Assembly: GCA_021108035.1 (NCBI GenBank)
Contig: JAIORQ010000029.1
Location: forward strand, 1-64,000
DNA from: Bacteroidales bacterium
GTDB taxonomy: Bacteria; Bacteroidota; Bacteroidia; Bacteroidales; JAADGE01
Direction: 5' to 3'
Length of the DNA stretch: 64,000 nucleotides
Shown: piece after piece, positions 18,038 through 26,904 of the stretch
Position numbering within the stretch: the stretch's first letter is position 1
Layout: each line of letters begins with the position of its first letter
The notes under the pieces: model-generated
What the model was told of the DNA's origin: nothing
Databases searched by the model: none
Seen by the model: only the letters and a program-made list of their open reading frames with translations
Made by a program: the position numbers and the translations under genes

Positions 18038-18532
18038 ATGAAAAATATCAGAATAATTATAATATCATTAATTTTATTTTCTGTTTCCGGTTTAAAATTA
18101 TATTCTCAAAAAAAAATACTTTATGATATTAATGCTGATCCTTTGCAACAATTTGAAAAAGCAATTAAAGAAGCTGAAAAAACAAATAAGCATGTGATGC
18201 TTCAAATAGGAGGAAATTGGTGTCCGTGGTGTTTTCGCTTTCACGATTTTTATAAGAATGATGCTGAATTAGATTCTTTGCTGAAAACAAATTATGTTAT
18301 TATTAATGTAAACTATGATCCGAAAAAGAAGCAAGAATTATTTACAAAACTTGGTTTTCCTCAACGTTTCGGATTTCCGGTTATTGTGATAACTGATGCA
18401 GCCGGTAATAGATTACATACTCAAAATTCATGGTATTTGGAAGACGGAAAAGACAGTTACAATAAAGAGAAATTTAAAAGTTTTTTGAAGAATTGGACTG
18501 TTGAGGCGATTAATTCAGAGAATAATTATTAA
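18038..18532 (+). CDS. Secreted thioredoxin-family protein (WCPWC)
   Basis: The 164-residue product has a signal peptide (to about residue 24) and a thioredoxin-like domain with GGNWCPWCFRFH, Cys62 and Cys65. The family resembles the short periplasmic thioredoxin_7/DsbD C-terminal type that reduces disulfides. cis-Pro lies in FGFPVIVI. The last codons sit inside a 38-base stretch that is repeated at 19280-19317, beyond the adjacent toxin-antitoxin pair. The present C-terminus after KNWTVEA is INSENNY, whereas the downstream copy would encode VSWESYKKQD. The gene therefore appears to have had its 3' end replaced by an insertion. Confidence 0.8.
   Translation: MKNIRIIIISLILFSVSGLKLYSQKKILYDINADPLQQFEKAIKEAEKTNKHVMLQIGGNWCPWCFRFHDFYKNDAELDSLLKTNYVIINVNYDPKKKQELFTKLGFPQRFGFPVIVITDAAGNRLHTQNSWYLEDGKDSYNKEKFKSFLKNWTVEAINSENNY
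18471..18508. repeat. Left copy of a 38-base direct repeat flanking a PIN toxin-antitoxin module
   Basis: This stretch lies within the 3' end of the thioredoxin gene and encodes KFKSFLKNWTVEA. An identical 38 bases occur at 19280-19317. Between the copies lies only the toxin-antitoxin pair with its control region. Confidence 0.8.
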
Positions 18533-18539
18533 GACAGAT

Positions 18540-18992
18540 TTATTTTGATAATTCCTTTTCAATAAATATCTGATATAACTCTTTTGTTATAATTGTATTT
18601 TTAAATCCTTTATTTGCCAGACCGTTTATTAATTTAAGGTCACCTGTCCATAATATTGCTTTCAAATGAATTGTTAGTGCTAAAAACACTGTATCATCTA
18701 AGTCAATATTTGTTAGTAAGTCCACAGCTTTTCGTATATCTGCTTTGGGTATTAGAGCATCTCTGATAAACAGTATTTTCTTTGTTATCAAATCCTTTTC
18801 CTCTGTGTACTCTTCTTCACTGTATTGTGCAATTTTTCTTGCTTTTCCCTTGTATTTGTAAAGTTCTTTATTTAATTGGTCAACAGAGAAAAACTGAAAG
18901 TAATCTTTTGATTTTATTAATAATTCTCCTATTTTACCGTTACTGTTTAAGATTCCGCTGAAAGCAATATTTGTATCAACAACTATTCTCAT
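18540..18992 (-). CDS. PIN-domain toxin (VapC-like ribonuclease)
   Basis: The 150-residue PIN domain has the acidic cluster of the family: Asp6 in VVDTNIAFSG, Glu43, Asp99/Asp100 in NIDLDDTVFLALT, and Asp118 in WTGDLKL. Such toxins are Mg-dependent endoribonucleases that cut RNA when not held by their antitoxin. Its ATG overlaps the antitoxin stop (TAATG), the usual toxin-antitoxin coupling. The stop lies only 7 bases from the convergent thioredoxin stop. The whole module lies between the copies of a 38-base direct repeat, suggesting insertion. Confidence 0.85.
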   Translation of the reverse strand: MRIVVDTNIAFSGILNSNGKIGELLIKSKDYFQFFSVDQLNKELYKYKGKARKIAQYSEEEYTEEKDLITKKILFIRDALIPKADIRKAVDLLTNIDLDDTVFLALTIHLKAILWTGDLKLINGLANKGFKNTIITKELYQIFIEKELSK

Positions 18993-19198
18993 TATTCACC
19001 TATCAACCTTTTTTTATTTTTTTTCCACCTGTTTTTTTTAATTTCTTTTACCAGTGAATCAACTTCTTTTTGAGTTGCTTTTGATTTTGACGCAATTTCT
19101 CTGAATCTTATAAAATCAACGATTTCTTCCAAATAACGAATATCGGTTGATGCGGGAAGTTTTATAATTATTTCAGTATCTGTTCTTTCAATAATCAT
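18992..19198 (-). CDS. Probable antitoxin of the PIN toxin
   Basis: This small 68-residue protein sits directly upstream of the PIN toxin and overlaps it by one base. It begins IIERTDTEIIIKLPASTDIRYLEEIVDFIRF, a strand-helix start that could be a DNA-binding or dimerisation part. It ends in a highly basic tail (KEIKKNRWKKNKKRLIGE) suited to wrapping the toxin. No named antitoxin family is recognised with certainty. The antitoxin role is inferred from position, size and overlap. Such proteins usually repress their own promoter, which here would lie within 19199-19279. Confidence 0.65.
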   Translation of the reverse strand: MIIERTDTEIIIKLPASTDIRYLEEIVDFIRFREIASKSKATQKEVDSLVKEIKKNRWKKNKKRLIGE

Positions 19199-19279
19199 AA
19201 TATTATAAATTGCATTTAATAATACAAATATACAACAAAAAATGAACTTTGTTTTTAATATTACGTTTCATATGAGAAA

Positions 19280-19350
19280 AATTTAAAAGTTTTTTGAAGA
19301 ATTGGACTGTTGAGGCGGTTAGTTGGGAGAGTTATAAGAAGCAGGATTAA
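19280..19350 (+). pseudogene. Detached 3' end of the thioredoxin gene (right copy of the 38-base repeat)
   Basis: Bases 19280-19317 are identical to 18471-18508 and continue in frame to TAA at 19348-19350. They encode KFKSFLKNWTVEA followed by VSWESYKKQD. There is no start codon or upstream part of the gene. This looks like the original 3' end of the thioredoxin gene at 18038, separated from it by about 0.8 kb carrying the toxin-antitoxin pair. Alternatively it is a partial duplication. Confidence 0.7.
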
Positions 19351-19374
19351 TTTAATTCCTTAATATTTATTTTT

Positions 19375-20034
19375 TTATTTTTCAAATATTATTTTTACAG
19401 CTCTCACCATATGTCTTTTTCCTTTAGGACCATCAAGCCTTTGTACTTTATAACCAACATTTCGTAAAGCTTGTTTTACAATGCCTTTAGCCGAATAAGT
19501 TACCAATATACCATATGTATTTGTTGATTTATATAGTTTTTCAAAGATGTTTTCTGTCCATAATTCCGGTTGTTTATCAGGGGCAAAGGCGTCAAAATAT
19601 ATCAAATCGAATTTCTTATTTGGCAGATAATCAATAAGGTCAATTTTAATTTTTTTTAAAATAAAGGATTTGTTAAGATAGGTTTCTTTTTCCCATTCTG
19701 TTTTATGAATTTGTAAAAAAACATCATAATTAAAACCTTTAAATTCAAGTTGATTAATTATTTCATTATCAAGAGGGAATTTTTCGATTGTTTCGTAATA
19801 AATATCTTTCTTTTGTGTTTCATTCTCAATTAGAGTCAGGAGTGCATTTAAGCCTGTTCCGAAACCGACTTCTAAAATATTGATTGTATCTTTTTCTGTT
19901 TGTTTGAATCCGGCATTAATAAATACATGCATTGATTCTTGAATTGCTCCGTTTACGGAATGATAATGTTCATCAAGTTCAGGAACATAGAGGGTGGGGG
20001 AGTTGTCTGCTGTAATGATTCTTTTTATCTTCAA
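19375..20034 (-). CDS. mnmD: tRNA 5-(aminomethyl)-2-thiouridine methyltransferase MnmD (stand-alone)
   Basis: This SAM-dependent enzyme makes the final methyl transfer to mnm5s2U at tRNA position 34. The 219 residues match the stand-alone MnmD/DUF752 type, not the MnmC fusion. Motifs are LYVPELDEHYHSVNGAIQES near the N-terminus, the SAM loop LEVGFGTGLNALLT (54-67), and YFDAFAPDKQPELWT (about 146-160). No ATG precedes the conserved N-terminus and an in-frame stop lies just upstream, so a TTG start at 20034 is used. It lies between the toxin-antitoxin insert and the GWxTD lipoprotein gene, transcribed with the latter. Confidence 0.85.
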   Translation of the reverse strand: MKIKRIITADNSPTLYVPELDEHYHSVNGAIQESMHVFINAGFKQTEKDTINILEVGFGTGLNALLTLIENETQKKDIYYETIEKFPLDNEIINQLEFKGFNYDVFLQIHKTEWEKETYLNKSFILKKIKIDLIDYLPNKKFDLIYFDAFAPDKQPELWTENIFEKLYKSTNTYGILVTYSAKGIVKQALRNVGYKVQRLDGPKGKRHMVRAVKIIFEK

Positions 20035-20084
20035 TTTTGAAATTTAAGATTTTAACTTTGAGCTTTGAACTTTATAACTTTGAC

Positions 20085-21347
20085 CTAATAGCGATAAACC
20101 ATTCCCGAACGCCAAGTTTTAAACGCTTTACTCCAAACAGGTTCATATTTATTTTCTCTGATAAGTGTAAAATCATTACAGGAAATTGAATTCAATTGTT
20201 GAATAAAGATCAGTTCTATTTGTTTATCTTCTTTGGTATTCAGATATATCCATTTTTCGGCATCATCAAAATGCTGTATGTCATCCGGAGGACCGAAAAC
20301 CATGTAGATCATTCCTCTGTCTGTTTTCCAACCTTGTTTATAAGAAGTGAAATAATAATTTGAGTATGTAGCTCTGTTATACCAGATTTTTAATAATTCT
20401 TTGGCTTTTTCGCTGTTACCTGAAATTTTTATCCAAAAATTGTCCACACTTAGTTTTTTATTTTCAGATTTTTTTATTTTTTCATATTCACCTTCTTTTA
20501 AAAGATATTGTAATGTTTCAATTAATTCATCGGATTTTGTAAGCAGAGGATATGCATTTTTAAAGTTTACTTTCATTAAACCCCTTAATTTTGTTGAGTC
20601 TGCCCTAATGAGATATATTCCCGGTTTTGATCCGTTAAATTCTGCTTTATTATAATTAAAGGGTATTGTACGGCTTGAATCTTTATTCAATCTCAATAAT
20701 TGTTGATCTATTGTAACATAGGGTTTATCTGCCGGTTTAAAGTCAGCTTTATAATGTGTAATATGCATCTTTTTTATATCTGCTTTTTTATATCTGATGA
20801 TCATAGAATCTGATTTGTGAAAATACTCTTCAAATTCAGGTTTCATATTTTTTTTATTGAGGCTTAAAAAGTATTGTGAATTTTCATCTGCTGTATTGTT
20901 TACCCTTATGTATGATTGACTTTTTTTATTACCGTAAACATCAAATAAATTTACTTCAATAAAATATTGGTCAAGATCAATTTTTTTTATCTTAATAAAA
21001 CTGATAAGGCTTGTTTGTCCCTCTGCCTTCTTAACTCTTATTGTAGTTTGCGCACTGTCGATAATATTTTTCCCTCTGATTGTTTCAGTAATCTTATACT
21101 TAACTTTAATTACAGCTTGGTTGATTCTGTCTTTATTTGCACTGCTGTATCTTAACTCTTTTGTGAATAGTTTCAGGTATAATTTTGTGTATTCATTTGA
21201 TTCATGAAATACTTTAAATTTCGGATGCAAAACATTGCTTGCCGGATTATATTTAGATGCACTTGTCTTTGTCCCGGGCTGTTTTTGAGTTGCACATGCT
21301 GTAAGCAATATTCCTGAAATTATTATGATTATTAGTTTTGTTTTCAT
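20085..21347 (-). CDS. GWxTD-domain lipoprotein
   Basis: The 420-residue product has a lipoprotein signal (ILLTAC, Cys18). The C-terminal region holds the domain that gives the family its name, GWKTDRGMIYMVFGPPDD (about 340-357). GWxTD proteins are found in Bacteroidota and related phyla; their molecular role is not established. The middle is beta-rich. The gene is followed by mnmD in the same direction after 50 bases and preceded by an AACTTTGA-type repeat and yicC. Confidence 0.8.
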   Translation of the reverse strand: MKTKLIIIIISGILLTACATQKQPGTKTSASKYNPASNVLHPKFKVFHESNEYTKLYLKLFTKELRYSSANKDRINQAVIKVKYKITETIRGKNIIDSAQTTIRVKKAEGQTSLISFIKIKKIDLDQYFIEVNLFDVYGNKKSQSYIRVNNTADENSQYFLSLNKKNMKPEFEEYFHKSDSMIIRYKKADIKKMHITHYKADFKPADKPYVTIDQQLLRLNKDSSRTIPFNYNKAEFNGSKPGIYLIRADSTKLRGLMKVNFKNAYPLLTKSDELIETLQYLLKEGEYEKIKKSENKKLSVDNFWIKISGNSEKAKELLKIWYNRATYSNYYFTSYKQGWKTDRGMIYMVFGPPDDIQHFDDAEKWIYLNTKEDKQIELIFIQQLNSISCNDFTLIRENKYEPVWSKAFKTWRSGMVYRY

Positions 21348-21417
21348 CTTTAGACGCAGATTTACGCTGATTATTATGATTAATACTTTTTTTAGATGTT
21401 GATTTATGCTGATTATG

Positions 21418-21486
21418 CTGATTTTATACTTTGAACTTTGAACTTTTTGAACTTTGAACTTTCATCTTTGAACTTTTATCTTTAAG
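21418..21486. repeat. AACTTTGA-type low-complexity repeat
   Basis: Imperfect copies of GAACTTTGAACTTT run up to the stop codon of the YicC gene. Similar runs lie at 20041-20084, 45087-45165 and 56521-56572, always against a gene end. No coding capacity is seen. Confidence 0.5.
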
Positions 21487-22362
21487 CTACAAAACGTTCA
21501 ATAGTTGTTCTTTTGCTTTTCCCAAATTGTCTTTCATAATAACAACTGTCTTTTGAATTTCAGAATGATTTGCTTTTGATCCTATTGTATTTATTTCTCT
21601 TCCGATTTCTTGTGCAATAAATCCCAGTTTTGTTCCAACCGGCTCTTTACTTTTCATAGTTTCTGTAAAATATTCACAATGGTTTTTTAATCTTATTTTT
21701 TCTTCATTTATATCAAATTTATCTAAATAATAAATGATTTCTTGTTCAAATCTGTCCTTATTTTGCTCGTTTAAATTTATATAATCATTCAATTTTATAT
21801 TAAGTCTGTTTTTGACAGATTCAATTCGTTCATCCTCAAAAGATTCAATTTTCGGGATAAGTTCTTTAATTGCAATTATTTTTTCGATAATATCTTTTTC
21901 GAGAACTTTACCTTCTTGCAATCTGAAACTGTCAATTTTAAGTATGGCTTTGTTAATCAATTCTCTTATAAAAGTCCATTCGTTTTCATCAATAAAAAGT
22001 TCTTCTGTTGTTAAAATATCGGGCAATCTCAATACAGCCTGCAAAATTTGTTCATTTTTAATATCTATTTTATTTTCTTCAGCAATATCAGTTAACTGAT
22101 TGAGGTAATTGTTAACAGTTTTTTTATTTAATATATTATTAATACTGTTTTCATCTTCAATTTGCATTGTAAAGTTTATTTTACCTCCTTTAAGATTATT
22201 GAACAGGATATTTTTTATATCAATTTCCTTTTCATTATATAATTCCGGTATCTTTATATAAGGGTTAAAACTTTTACTGTTTAATGATTTAATTTCAATT
22301 ATTATTTTTTTTGAGTCTTTAACTTCGGATATTTTACCGTAACCGGTCATTGATTTTAGCAT
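21487..22362 (-). CDS. YicC/YloC-family endoribonuclease
   Basis: The 291-residue protein begins with the family signature MLKSMTGYGK and ends with the conserved block EPVGTKLGFIAQEIGREINTIGSKANHSEIQKTVVIMKDNLGKAKEQLLNVL. Characterised members are RNA endonucleases acting on small RNAs or mRNAs. The length is normal. It starts 12 bases after the end of the upstream DUF4340 gene, so the two are probably co-transcribed. Confidence 0.88.
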   Translation of the reverse strand: MLKSMTGYGKISEVKDSKKIIIEIKSLNSKSFNPYIKIPELYNEKEIDIKNILFNNLKGGKINFTMQIEDENSINNILNKKTVNNYLNQLTDIAEENKIDIKNEQILQAVLRLPDILTTEELFIDENEWTFIRELINKAILKIDSFRLQEGKVLEKDIIEKIIAIKELIPKIESFEDERIESVKNRLNIKLNDYINLNEQNKDRFEQEIIYYLDKFDINEEKIRLKNHCEYFTETMKSKEPVGTKLGFIAQEIGREINTIGSKANHSEIQKTVVIMKDNLGKAKEQLLNVL

Positions 22363-22374
22363 AAACTTTCGGTT

Positions 22375-23346
22375 TTAGTTAATAAAATATGTAATATCTT
22401 TCAAAATTAAATCAATATCATAAAATTTTACTATAACCAAATCCTCATCATTAACTACAGCTTTCATTTTATTTAAATTTAATTTATTCGGATTTTCTTT
22501 ATTTTTTATTAAAAATAATTTAATATTTTTGGTATTATTATATTTATCTTTCAGAATAATCGTATATTCAGGTGTTGTAATCAATAATGAATCTTTTTCT
22601 TTAATTGAAAAGTTATAAAAAGATGTGAATTTAACATTCATGAAATAACTTAAATAACTTCCTACTTTATTATAATCAATATTTTGAATTTGAGTTTCCG
22701 GATTTAATGAAAATAACTTTACTTTATCATTTTCAATCTCAAGCCTGAATGATTTTGAGGACTCATTATTATATTGTAATTCAATTTCTGTTATTTCAGA
22801 AGGTTGATAAGAGAATAATTCAGTCTTCATCCAATAAATACTGTTTGTATTATATCTGTAATTCAAATTATTTTCTAATCCCGGAATGTTTACAAGAAAG
22901 GGTTCTCTACCGGTTTTATTCATAATATATGTACCTTTTGACGACTCCTCGTATGGGGCGATTATCCATTCTTTTATAATATCCTTATTTTTATTAAAAA
23001 TTTGAACTGAAGTACCCTTATCTTTAAGAATGTTTATTACTGAATCAAGTTTTTCTTTTTTGACCGGCCTGTATATTTTTACTTCTTTCAATGCTTGTAT
23101 TAATCTTTTAACAGACTTATCATTTGCCTCATATTTATTATTTATAACCCATTTGTTTCCGTTATTTTTTTTCTTAATATTTACAATTTGTTTTCCTTTT
23201 TTAATATTAACTTGATAAACAACAGATGTATTTTTTATAATAAACATTTCAGAAGGGTCTTCTTCAGAATTGTAAAAAAAAACAAACCATATTACCGGAA
23301 TAAACAGGATTAGAATAAAAGGGATAACTCTTTTTATATTTTTCAT
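22375..23346 (-). CDS. DUF4340-like membrane-anchored protein
   Basis: The 323-residue product has one N-terminal transmembrane segment (about 7-24, IPFILILFIPVIWFVFF). A beta-rich extracytoplasmic part contains DUF4340-like strings, such as WVINNKYEANDKSVKRLIQALKEVKIYRPV and the later YWMKTELFSYQPSEITEIEL. In other Bacteroidota such proteins accompany ABC or gliding gene sets; here it sits alone with yicC downstream and a tandem repeat upstream. The role is unknown. Confidence 0.65.
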   Translation of the reverse strand: MKNIKRVIPFILILFIPVIWFVFFYNSEEDPSEMFIIKNTSVVYQVNIKKGKQIVNIKKKNNGNKWVINNKYEANDKSVKRLIQALKEVKIYRPVKKEKLDSVINILKDKGTSVQIFNKNKDIIKEWIIAPYEESSKGTYIMNKTGREPFLVNIPGLENNLNYRYNTNSIYWMKTELFSYQPSEITEIELQYNNESSKSFRLEIENDKVKLFSLNPETQIQNIDYNKVGSYLSYFMNVKFTSFYNFSIKEKDSLLITTPEYTIILKDKYNNTKNIKLFLIKNKENPNKLNLNKMKAVVNDEDLVIVKFYDIDLILKDITYFIN

Positions 23347-23348
23347 AA

Positions 23349-23455
23349 TCTAACTTAATCTATTTCAATCTATTTCAATCTATTTCAATCTATTTCAATC
23401 TATTTCAATCTAATTCAATCTAATTCAATCTGCATCAATCTGCATCAATCTATTT
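23349..23455. repeat. Tandem repeat, 10-base unit (TATTTCAATC), about ten copies
   Basis: A 10-base unit is repeated about ten times: five or more perfect TATTTCAATC units, then variants TAATTCAATC and TGCATCAATC. It fills the entire 109-base space between two minus-strand genes, starting at the stop codon of the VWA protein gene. Sequence drift is ordered, with clean copies at one end and variants at the other. Copy number may vary between strains. Confidence 0.9.
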
Positions 23456-24844
23456 TCATTTAAGACTTACATTAACAGAATGTCCTGATTTAATAATAAA
23501 ATGTTTTTCTTTCGAAAAAATTGTCATATCAACATCAGCCGGTCTGAAAACGATCATATAGTGTCCGGGTTGAAGATATACGTTTTTTCTTGTAATTTGA
23601 TCAAGGTTCATTATTAGTTGCACATCATTTTTTTTAACCTTATAAATACCTCCGTAACCTTTAGACGGTAGATAAATGTTTGCTAAACCGGGTTGTTTTA
23701 TTTTAACTGTGTTTGTTTTACTTTGTGAAATTTGTATTCCCGAAAGATATATTCTCGGGGAAGTCAAAATTTCAATATCATATTTTCCGACAATATACCT
23801 TTCAGGTTCAAACATTTCCTGAACATTAATAGTGTGCATACTACCGTGTTTTCTGATAATAAACTTAGTATCCTTTAGTTCAAGGCCGTGTTCTTGAATA
23901 ATATTTAATTTGCCTTGAGGTGTTTTTGCAATTATCTTATTATGCATTCCCTCTTTCAGTACTATGTTTTCTTTAATTATCGGTGGTATGGTATGAACTT
24001 TCATTTTATATGTAATACTTACCGGAAGACTTAATGTGTCAGGGTTTCCTCTAAAGTTCATGGTATGAATAAAGCTTCTGTAAATATCTCCGTTCTTTTG
24101 ATTAAAAAGAGTTATATTAATGTTAGTTTCTTTTGGCTTTCCGTAACTGTCCAAAAGGTCAATTTCAGCAGTTGTTCCGTGAAGAGATTTATGTACTACT
24201 TCTTTCATAATGATCTTAAATTGACCTTCTCCGGTTGCATTATAAAAATCACCAATACATTCAAAAGCTTCTTTAAATTTTACGTCTAAACCAATGCCGA
24301 TTATAAATGGTTTTATGGTTATTCCTTTATTTTGTAGTGTTAATGCAATTTTACACGGATCACCGCCGCATGCTTCTATACCGTCGGTTATTAAAATAAT
24401 TATATTTCTGCAATTATTACAAGGCGGAAAATCATCAGCACATTCTTCCAGGGATCTTGCTATGGGTGTTGTTCCTTTTGGTTTTGTTATCCTTAATTTA
24501 TATTTTATTTTTTCTGCATTATTAGAACCGAAAGGAACTTCAAGTCTGGTATCGCTGCAATCTTGAGGAGGAACCGGACTTTGATGACCGTACATCCTTA
24601 GTGCCAATTCAACATTCTCAATAGTTTTAAGGCTGTCAACCATTTTTATTAAAAGTTCTTTTGCGACATCAATTTTTTTACCGCTTTCCCAATTTGTCAT
24701 CATACTGTATGATTCATCAAATATGAACAGTATTCTTGTTTTAACAGGTGCTCGTCTTACCTGCCCTGATATAGTATTGTTTAAAGAAATTATTGCCAAA
24801 AGGAGAATGAAAGATTTTTGAAATACGACTCTTAAAAGATTCAT
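23456..24844 (-). CDS. Secreted von Willebrand factor A domain protein
   Basis: The 462-residue product from ATG 24844 starts with a signal peptide (MNLLRVVFQKSFILLLAIISLNN); the longer frame to 24895 is rejected because it delays the signal. The VWA domain (about 35-215) has the full metal-binding MIDAS set: DESYSMM (DxSxS), Thr in KGTTPIARS, and ITDG. Cysteine pairs in CADDFPPCNNC and CGGDPC suggest disulfides. The C-terminal half is beta-sandwich-like. It probably binds protein or ligand at the surface or in the periplasm. No T9SS domain is seen. Confidence 0.8.
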   Translation of the reverse strand: MNLLRVVFQKSFILLLAIISLNNTISGQVRRAPVKTRILFIFDESYSMMTNWESGKKIDVAKELLIKMVDSLKTIENVELALRMYGHQSPVPPQDCSDTRLEVPFGSNNAEKIKYKLRITKPKGTTPIARSLEECADDFPPCNNCRNIIILITDGIEACGGDPCKIALTLQNKGITIKPFIIGIGLDVKFKEAFECIGDFYNATGEGQFKIIMKEVVHKSLHGTTAEIDLLDSYGKPKETNINITLFNQKNGDIYRSFIHTMNFRGNPDTLSLPVSITYKMKVHTIPPIIKENIVLKEGMHNKIIAKTPQGKLNIIQEHGLELKDTKFIIRKHGSMHTINVQEMFEPERYIVGKYDIEILTSPRIYLSGIQISQSKTNTVKIKQPGLANIYLPSKGYGGIYKVKKNDVQLIMNLDQITRKNVYLQPGHYMIVFRPADVDMTIFSKEKHFIIKSGHSVNVSLK

Positions 24845-24987
24845 TTTTTTACGAATTTGATGGAAAAATATGTAAAAAGTAATATATTTAAGCAATAATT
24901 TTTTGCAATATGCTATTATTGAAAATTAACAGCAAACATTTTGTTGATAATTTTATTGTATTTATTAATATGTAAAAGTAACAAAAA

Positions 24988-26904
24988 ATGATTGAAATTG
25001 TTTTAATTATACTGTCATTTATATTTATTGCTTCAGCTTCTAAGCATATATCTAAATTTTTTGTAAAGATCAAACTTCCGCAAATAACCGGATTTCTCTT
25101 AGCAGGAATTATTGCAGGACCCTTTATTTTGAACATGATTAAAACTGAATCAATTGAAAAGTTGGATTTTATTAATGAAACATCTTTGGCTTTTATTGCT
25201 TTTGCCGCAGGTGCAGAATTATATGTCAAAGAATTACGCAGCAGGTATAAAAGTATAACATGGATGACATTCGGACAATTAGTTGTTACATTTATACTTA
25301 GTACTGTTATTATATTATTAATTGCAGATTATATTCCTTTTATAAAAGACGTAAGTTTTAATTTGAAATTTTCAGTTGCTGTATTAGTTTCAACAATCTT
25401 TGTTGCAAGGTCACCTGCTTCAGCTATTGCCGTGATTAGTGAAATGAGAGCAAAAGGGCCTTTTACACAAACGGTTATGGGGGTAACTGTAATCAAAGAT
25501 GTATTGGTAATTGTTTTATTTGCATTAACATTTTCAATAGCAAAAACACTATTAGCAGGCGAAACATTTAGTGCTTTTTTTGTAATATTAATTTTATCAG
25601 AAATTATTTTTTCAATTTTATTCGGAATTTTATTCGGAAAACTTCTTGCATTGCTGTTATCATTTAGTTTCAATACCACAGTAAAGACTCTGATAACGTT
25701 AATAATCGGTTATATGATTTATCTGTTTTCGTATGAAATAAAATTTTATTCAAAGGAGTTAATTGAAATTGAATTTTACATGGAACCTCTGTTAATAAGT
25801 ATAATTGCAGGTTTTTTTGTAATTAACTATAGTAAATATAAAGAAGAATTTCAGAAAGTGATAAAAGATGCCGGACCTGTTGTATATGTTGTATTCTTTA
25901 CTTTAACAGGTGCTTCTGTTTCTCTTGATGTATTAAAGGAATCTTGGTTTGTTGCTCTAATATTTTTTGCAATTCGTCTAATTACTATGATTATTGGTTC
26001 ATATATTGGAGGCAAAGCCGGCGGAGATCCGTTCAAGTTATGGAAATTCGGTTGGATGCCGTATGTTACACAAGCCGGTGTCGGTTTAGGTCTGGTAACT
26101 GTAGTTGCCGGTGAGTTTACAGGCTGGGGACAAGAATTTGCCACTGTTTTGATTTCTGTAATCATATTAAATCAGTTAGTAGGACCGCCTCTGTTTAAGT
26201 GGGTATTAAACTATGTCGGAGAAAGTCATACAAAAGCTGAAACATTGCCTTTTGACGGTATTCGAGATGCTGTTATTTTTGGTTTGGAAGATCAATCATT
26301 AGCATTGGCAAGACAATTAAAAGAACATAATTGGCAAGTTAAAATTGCTACAAGAAGAAAAGATATTGAAGCATACAAAGATTGCAAACATGAAATAATT
26401 GAGATCAACGATTTCTCACTTGAAACAATGAATAAATTAAATGCAAAGAATGCTGAGGCAATTGTTACAATGAATACTGATATTGAAAATCTGGAAGTTT
26501 GTGAACTTGCATACGAATATCTCGGAACAAAAGATTTGGTTGTAAGGTTAAACGACAGGAAAAACTTTGATAAATTCCATGAATTGGGAGCATTAATTGT
26601 TGAACCGTCAACTGCTATTGTCAGCTTATTGGATCATTTGGTGAGATCTCCTGTTGCTGCATCTCTGTTATTGGGCACAGAAGAAAACCAAGATACAATT
26701 GATATTGAAATTACAAATAAAGATATTCATGGTTTGGCAGTAAGAGACTTACATTTGCCCGGAGATATTTTAATCCTGTCAATCAACAGGAAAGGGCATA
26801 CTGTTCTTTCTCACGGCTATACAAGATTGCGTCTGGGTGATATTGTTACAGTTGTCGGTTCAAACGAGAGTTTGGAAAGGGTGATGTTGAGATTTGAAAA
26901 ATGA
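24988..26904 (+). CDS. Cation:proton antiporter with RCK regulatory domains (KefB/CPA2 type)
   Basis: The 638-residue inner-membrane protein has about 12 hydrophobic segments over residues 1-410 with CPA2 features: ITGFLLAGIIAGPF, FAAGAELYV and ARSPASAIAV. A TrkA-N (RCK) Rossmann domain follows at about 415-540 (FDGIRDAVIFGLEDQSLALARQL) and a TrkA-C domain at about 555-638 (LPGDILILSINRKGHT...LRLGDIVTVVG). The Rossmann loop is degenerate (GLEDQS instead of GxGxxG), so nucleotide control may be altered. It is monocistronic and followed directly by a MITE-like element. Confidence 0.88.
   Translation: MIEIVLIILSFIFIASASKHISKFFVKIKLPQITGFLLAGIIAGPFILNMIKTESIEKLDFINETSLAFIAFAAGAELYVKELRSRYKSITWMTFGQLVVTFILSTVIILLIADYIPFIKDVSFNLKFSVAVLVSTIFVARSPASAIAVISEMRAKGPFTQTVMGVTVIKDVLVIVLFALTFSIAKTLLAGETFSAFFVILILSEIIFSILFGILFGKLLALLLSFSFNTTVKTLITLIIGYMIYLFSYEIKFYSKELIEIEFYMEPLLISIIAGFFVINYSKYKEEFQKVIKDAGPVVYVVFFTLTGASVSLDVLKESWFVALIFFAIRLITMIIGSYIGGKAGGDPFKLWKFGWMPYVTQAGVGLGLVTVVAGEFTGWGQEFATVLISVIILNQLVGPPLFKWVLNYVGESHTKAETLPFDGIRDAVIFGLEDQSLALARQLKEHNWQVKIATRRKDIEAYKDCKHEIIEINDFSLETMNKLNAKNAEAIVTMNTDIENLEVCELAYEYLGTKDLVVRLNDRKNFDKFHELGALIVEPSTAIVSLLDHLVRSPVAASLLLGTEENQDTIDIEITNKDIHGLAVRDLHLPGDILILSINRKGHTVLSHGYTRLRLGDIVTVVGSNESLERVMLRFEK

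Noticed and set aside
23349-23455. Possible CRISPR-like array
   Set aside because: The repeat unit is only 10 bases with no spacers; it is a simple tandem repeat.
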